From DATFUL01 sp041499035 (GTDB lineage: Bacteria > Patescibacteriota > Microgenomatia > UBA8517), in assembly GCA_041499035.1 (NCBI GenBank), contig JBGQJK010000005.1, positions 1 through 50,534 of the forward strand: a stretch of 50,534 bases of DNA, written 5' to 3'. The translations under genes were made by a program, and so were the position numbers. Within the stretch, counting starts at the first letter, position 1; each line of letters starts with the position of its first letter. The notes beneath the pieces were generated by a model. That model did not search any database, was not told where the DNA came from, and worked only from the letters and a program-made list of their open reading frames with translations. Positions 48,106-50,534 of this stretch are shown here, piece after piece.

Positions 48106-48115
48106 TCACAAATTT

Positions 48116-49273
48116 ATGACAAACGACGACATTAAGAAGTTGGAGAAGATTGGGAACATGACCCGAGACGAGGCCAAAAAGGTTCTCCTTGAGGAAGTTC
48201 AAAAAGAGCTGACCGGCGAAATTGCTAAAAAAATCCGCCAAGCCGAGGAAAAAATCAAAGAAGAAGCCCACGACAAAGGTATGGAAATTCTCCTTGATGC
48301 TATGAAGCACGGCGCAACCAGTTATGTTGCCGAATATACAGTCTCCTCCGTAACTGTTCCCAATGAAGATGCTAAAGGTAGAATTATAGGGGCGGGGGGC
48401 AGGAACATCCGTACTTTTGAAAAAGAAGCCGGGGTGGAGATTGAAATCGACGAAACAAACGAAATTAGGCTTTCAAGCTTCGATGCAGTCCGCAGGGAAA
48501 TTGCCAAGAGAGCGCTTGAGATTCTTATCAAGGACGCCAGAATTCAACCCAGCAGAATCGAGGAGGTTATTCGGCAAGTCAAAGCCAGTATGGAGGATGT
48601 TCTTCTTGAAGAAGGTAAAAAAATCACTCATGAGTGTGGGGTTTACAACTTACCCGTAGAGCTTATGCGGCTTATCGGGCGCTTCAGATTTAGAACTTCC
48701 TACGGCCAAAACCTTGGAATACACACGATAGAAGAAACAAAAATGGGTGTCGCCATTGCCCAGGAAATGGGTGCCAACGCCGATGTTGTGCGACTTGGAT
48801 GCTTGCTTCACGATGTGGGTAAAATTGTAACCGACGAAGAGGGCAATCATGTAGAGCTCGGAGTAAATCTACTTAAAAAATATGGACTTCCAAAAGAAGT
48901 TATAGCTTGTGTCGCGGAACATCATGAAGATAAACCTTTTTCTTCAAATGAGTCTGTGATTGTTTGGATGGCGGATGCAATTTCCGGATCCCGTCCTGGC
49001 GCGCGCTATGAACCGCATGAAGATTACGTAAAAAGAATGACTAATATTGAAACTATTGCCAAGGGTTTTGCCGGGGTCGACACAGTTTATGCTTTCCAGG
49101 CGGGGCGCGATGTAAGGGTAATCGTTAATCCGGACGAGGTTGATGATGACAAATTGACTGTAATAGCACATGATATAGCAAGAAAACTCGAAAATGAAGC
49201 TTCATATGCAGGCCAAATCAAAGTCTCGGTCATCCGTGAGGTCAGGGCAACAGAAACAACGTCAGCAAAGTAG
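48116..49273 (+). CDS. rny: Ribonuclease Y without membrane anchor
   Basis: Endoribonuclease for mRNA turnover. 385 residues against about 520 in Firmicutes. KH domain GRIIGAGGRNIRTFEKEAGV, HD domain with CLLHDVGKI and EHHEDKP, and the conserved C-terminal IKVSVIREVRA are intact. The N-terminal transmembrane helix and most of the coiled coil are missing; the protein starts in the last part of the coiled coil. The window shows no upstream in-frame extension. Confidence 0.93.
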   Translation: MTNDDIKKLEKIGNMTRDEAKKVLLEEVQKELTGEIAKKIRQAEEKIKEEAHDKGMEILLDAMKHGATSYVAEYTVSSVTVPNEDAKGRIIGAGGRNIRTFEKEAGVEIEIDETNEIRLSSFDAVRREIAKRALEILIKDARIQPSRIEEVIRQVKASMEDVLLEEGKKITHECGVYNLPVELMRLIGRFRFRTSYGQNLGIHTIEETKMGVAIAQEMGANADVVRLGCLLHDVGKIVTDEEGNHVELGVNLLKKYGLPKEVIACVAEHHEDKPFSSNESVIVWMADAISGSRPGARYEPHEDYVKRMTNIETIAKGFAGVDTVYAFQAGRDVRVIVNPDEVDDDKLTVIAHDIARKLENEASYAGQIKVSVIREVRATETTSAK

Positions 49274-50150
49274 GCTATTCTATATTTTCCTTGATGCCGT
49301 TTTACTGATAGTTGTTCTTATTGGTGTCTTCTTTTTGACTCAAAAACGCTCGAATAGTTTACTATCGGGAATTGTGCCACAAAATAAATTTTCGGAAATT
49401 GTTAATAAACCGCTGCCAACTCCTACTCCTACCCCCTCCCCAACGCCATCCCCCAAGCCTTTAACTTTTGCCGAGATGAACACTTTGTATGGGCCTTGCG
49501 TGCGTCTTCCGGTACTTATGTACCACCATATTCAATCCCGGGATGCGGCTGTTGCCAAAAAACAAACAAAGTTAACTGTTTACACCGACGTTTTTCAGGC
49601 CCAAATGCAGTATCTCAAAAGCAAAAATTATAACACGGTAACAATGAACGACCTGGTGAATTTTTTTGACTCGGGCACTTCCATTCCCGGGCATAGTCTT
49701 CTTCTGACTTTCGATGACGGCTATCAGGATTTTTATACCGATGCATACCCGATTTTAAGTGGACTTGGGTTTAAATCTACTGTGTTTGTCCCCACGGGAC
49801 TTATGGAGAATCCTGACTATCTAACCTGGGGGGAAATTTCAGGAATGACTAGTTCGGTTCTTTTCGCAAATCACACCTGGTCGCACAAGAGTGTTGTTAC
49901 TCAAACTGCAGTTATGGAAAAAGAAATTTCAACCGCGGACTCGCAGCTTGCGGAAAGAGGCTTAAATAGCCCAAAGATTTTTGCCTATCCGTACGGCCCC
50001 GATAGTATTTCAGCAGAAAATTATTTATCTTCATTGGGATATAAAGCGGCATTTACAACAACACCGGGGAATATTCTTTGCAAAAAACAACGTCTTGGTT
50101 TACCGAGAATAAGAGTCGGGGACACTTCGCTATCTTATTACGGATTCTAA
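49236..50150 (+). CDS. Membrane-anchored polysaccharide deacetylase
   Basis: NodB-fold deacetylase acting outside the membrane, probably on peptidoglycan or other envelope glycans. One N-terminal helix (FYIFLDAVLLIVVLIGVFFL), a Pro/Thr linker (PTPTPTPSPTPSP), then the catalytic domain: TFDDGY (base and metal Asp), HTWSH (metal His pair) and AYPYG. GTG at 49236 limits overlap with rny to 38 bases; ATGs at 49194 and 49206 are alternatives. Confidence 0.88.
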   Translation: MRSGQQKQRQQSRLFYIFLDAVLLIVVLIGVFFLTQKRSNSLLSGIVPQNKFSEIVNKPLPTPTPTPSPTPSPKPLTFAEMNTLYGPCVRLPVLMYHHIQSRDAAVAKKQTKLTVYTDVFQAQMQYLKSKNYNTVTMNDLVNFFDSGTSIPGHSLLLTFDDGYQDFYTDAYPILSGLGFKSTVFVPTGLMENPDYLTWGEISGMTSSVLFANHTWSHKSVVTQTAVMEKEISTADSQLAERGLNSPKIFAYPYGPDSISAENYLSSLGYKAAFTTTPGNILCKKQRLGLPRIRVGDTSLSYYGF

Positions 50151-50204
50151 AAGCCCGAAAGCTTGACCTCACTTCATTAAAATTTCGCGGGACACGCATT
50201 TTCC

Positions 50205-50233
50205 TTGACATTTATAAAATATTGCCGTATTCT
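50205..50233 (+). promoter_or_regulatory. Promoter of the HU gene
   Basis: TTGACA (50205-50210), 17-base spacer, TATTCT (50228-50233), then 10 bases to the ATG. Confidence 0.65.
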
Positions 50234-50243
50234 TGTGACAATT

Positions 50244-50519
50244 ATGACAAAACCGGAACTTATTGATCAAGTTGCAAGAAAAGCGCACTTAACCAAAAAG
50301 GGAGCAACGGAAGCTGTTGAAGTTTTTCTTGAAGAAATCGGCAGGGTTTTAAGTAAGGGTGAAAAAGTTGTTCTTTCTGGTTTCGGAACTTTCAGAGTAA
50401 TATCAATGAAGGGCAAAACCGTAAAAATTCCCAAGACAGACAAAATGGTTACTATAAAGAATCACAGAGCTCCAAAATTCACTCCGGGCAAGAAACTCAA
50501 GAGACAAGTCTCCCGGTAA
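50244..50519 (+). CDS. hup: HU-family DNA-binding protein
   Basis: Nucleoid protein, 91 residues, normal length. TKPELIDQVARKAHLTKKGA helices, SGFGTFRV turn and the beta-arm region. The arm sequence (ISMKGKTVKIPKTDKMVTIK) differs from the usual RNPxTG tip (KNHRAPKFTPGKKLK follows). Single gene with its own promoter. Confidence 0.93.
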   Translation: MTKPELIDQVARKAHLTKKGATEAVEVFLEEIGRVLSKGEKVVLSGFGTFRVISMKGKTVKIPKTDKMVTIKNHRAPKFTPGKKLKRQVSR

Positions 50520-50534
50520 CAGCGATCTTCCACT

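Noticed and set aside
1..50534. CRISPR array, phage or insertion sequence
   Set aside because: No regularly spaced repeats, transposase, integrase or phage structural genes were seen; the Baseplate-J-like domain occurs in a cell-surface protein, not a phage cluster.

Overview
This window looks like a chromosomal segment of a Candidate Phyla Radiation (Patescibacteria) bacterium, most likely of the Microgenomates lineage. The support is indirect. The spc ribosomal cluster lacks rpmD (L30) between rpsE and rplO, as is known for CPR bacteria. Several core proteins are trimmed (alanyl-tRNA synthetase, L2, RNase Y). Several secreted proteins start with a GFAP(L/I)L membrane anchor, and one large protein has the Baseplate-J-like repeat domain common in Microgenomates. 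TGA is used as a stop (for example ruvX), so this is not a recoded Gracilibacteria-type genome. No rRNA, phage, IS element or CRISPR array is visible, and no stretch over 300 bases lacks a gene.

Layout. 1-7195: the 3' part of alaS, a large actin-fold/TM/Baseplate-J-like fusion protein, a sortase, a glycosidase-like beta-propeller protein, ruvX, a small zinc ribbon and mltG, mostly cell-envelope genes. 7200-19938: the rpoBC-str cluster (rpoB, rpoC, rpsL, rpsG, two small unknown genes, fusA, tuf, rpsJ). 19940-22760: an accessory island separating rpsJ from rplC, with small unknown genes, two anchored PsbP-like proteins, a 54-residue membrane protein, a truncated copy of that protein's gene and a short duplicate of the rpsJ 3' end. 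22776-31438: the S10/spc ribosomal operon from rplC to rplO, behind a strong promoter and a structured leader. 31435-37219: a second island that splits rplO from secY, with a sigma-region-4 protein, HD, SGNH, two Nudix, HAD, secreted HNH, TPR and GNAT proteins, nearly all as single genes with their own promoters. 37258-44056: secY, adk, map, infA, rpmJ, rpsM, rpsK, rpsD, rpoA, rplQ, rplM, rpsI. 44079-50534: GNAT, a flavin-binding-fold protein, tRNA-Pro(GGG), recA, recX, rny, a polysaccharide deacetylase and an HU-family protein.

The window therefore holds most of the transcription/translation core, broken by two accessory islands. Two regulatory styles alternate. At least sixteen single or first genes have a -10 box 5-10 bases before the start codon, which predicts leaderless mRNAs. 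The main rpo/str/S10 transcription units instead have consensus promoters followed by structured leaders of 60-140 bases.

The most unusual observations are: an Asp-to-Asn change in the NKxD guanine-specificity motif of EF-G; a 28-base near-palindromic repeat inserted in frame in the tails of both L3 and L22; a dispersed pyrimidine-rich intergenic motif interrupted at the same point by a REP-like palindrome in opposite orientations; a three-hairpin leader before rplC; and an rny leader with a 16-codon ORF enclosed in a 10-bp stem. All functional statements come from reading motifs; no database search was run.
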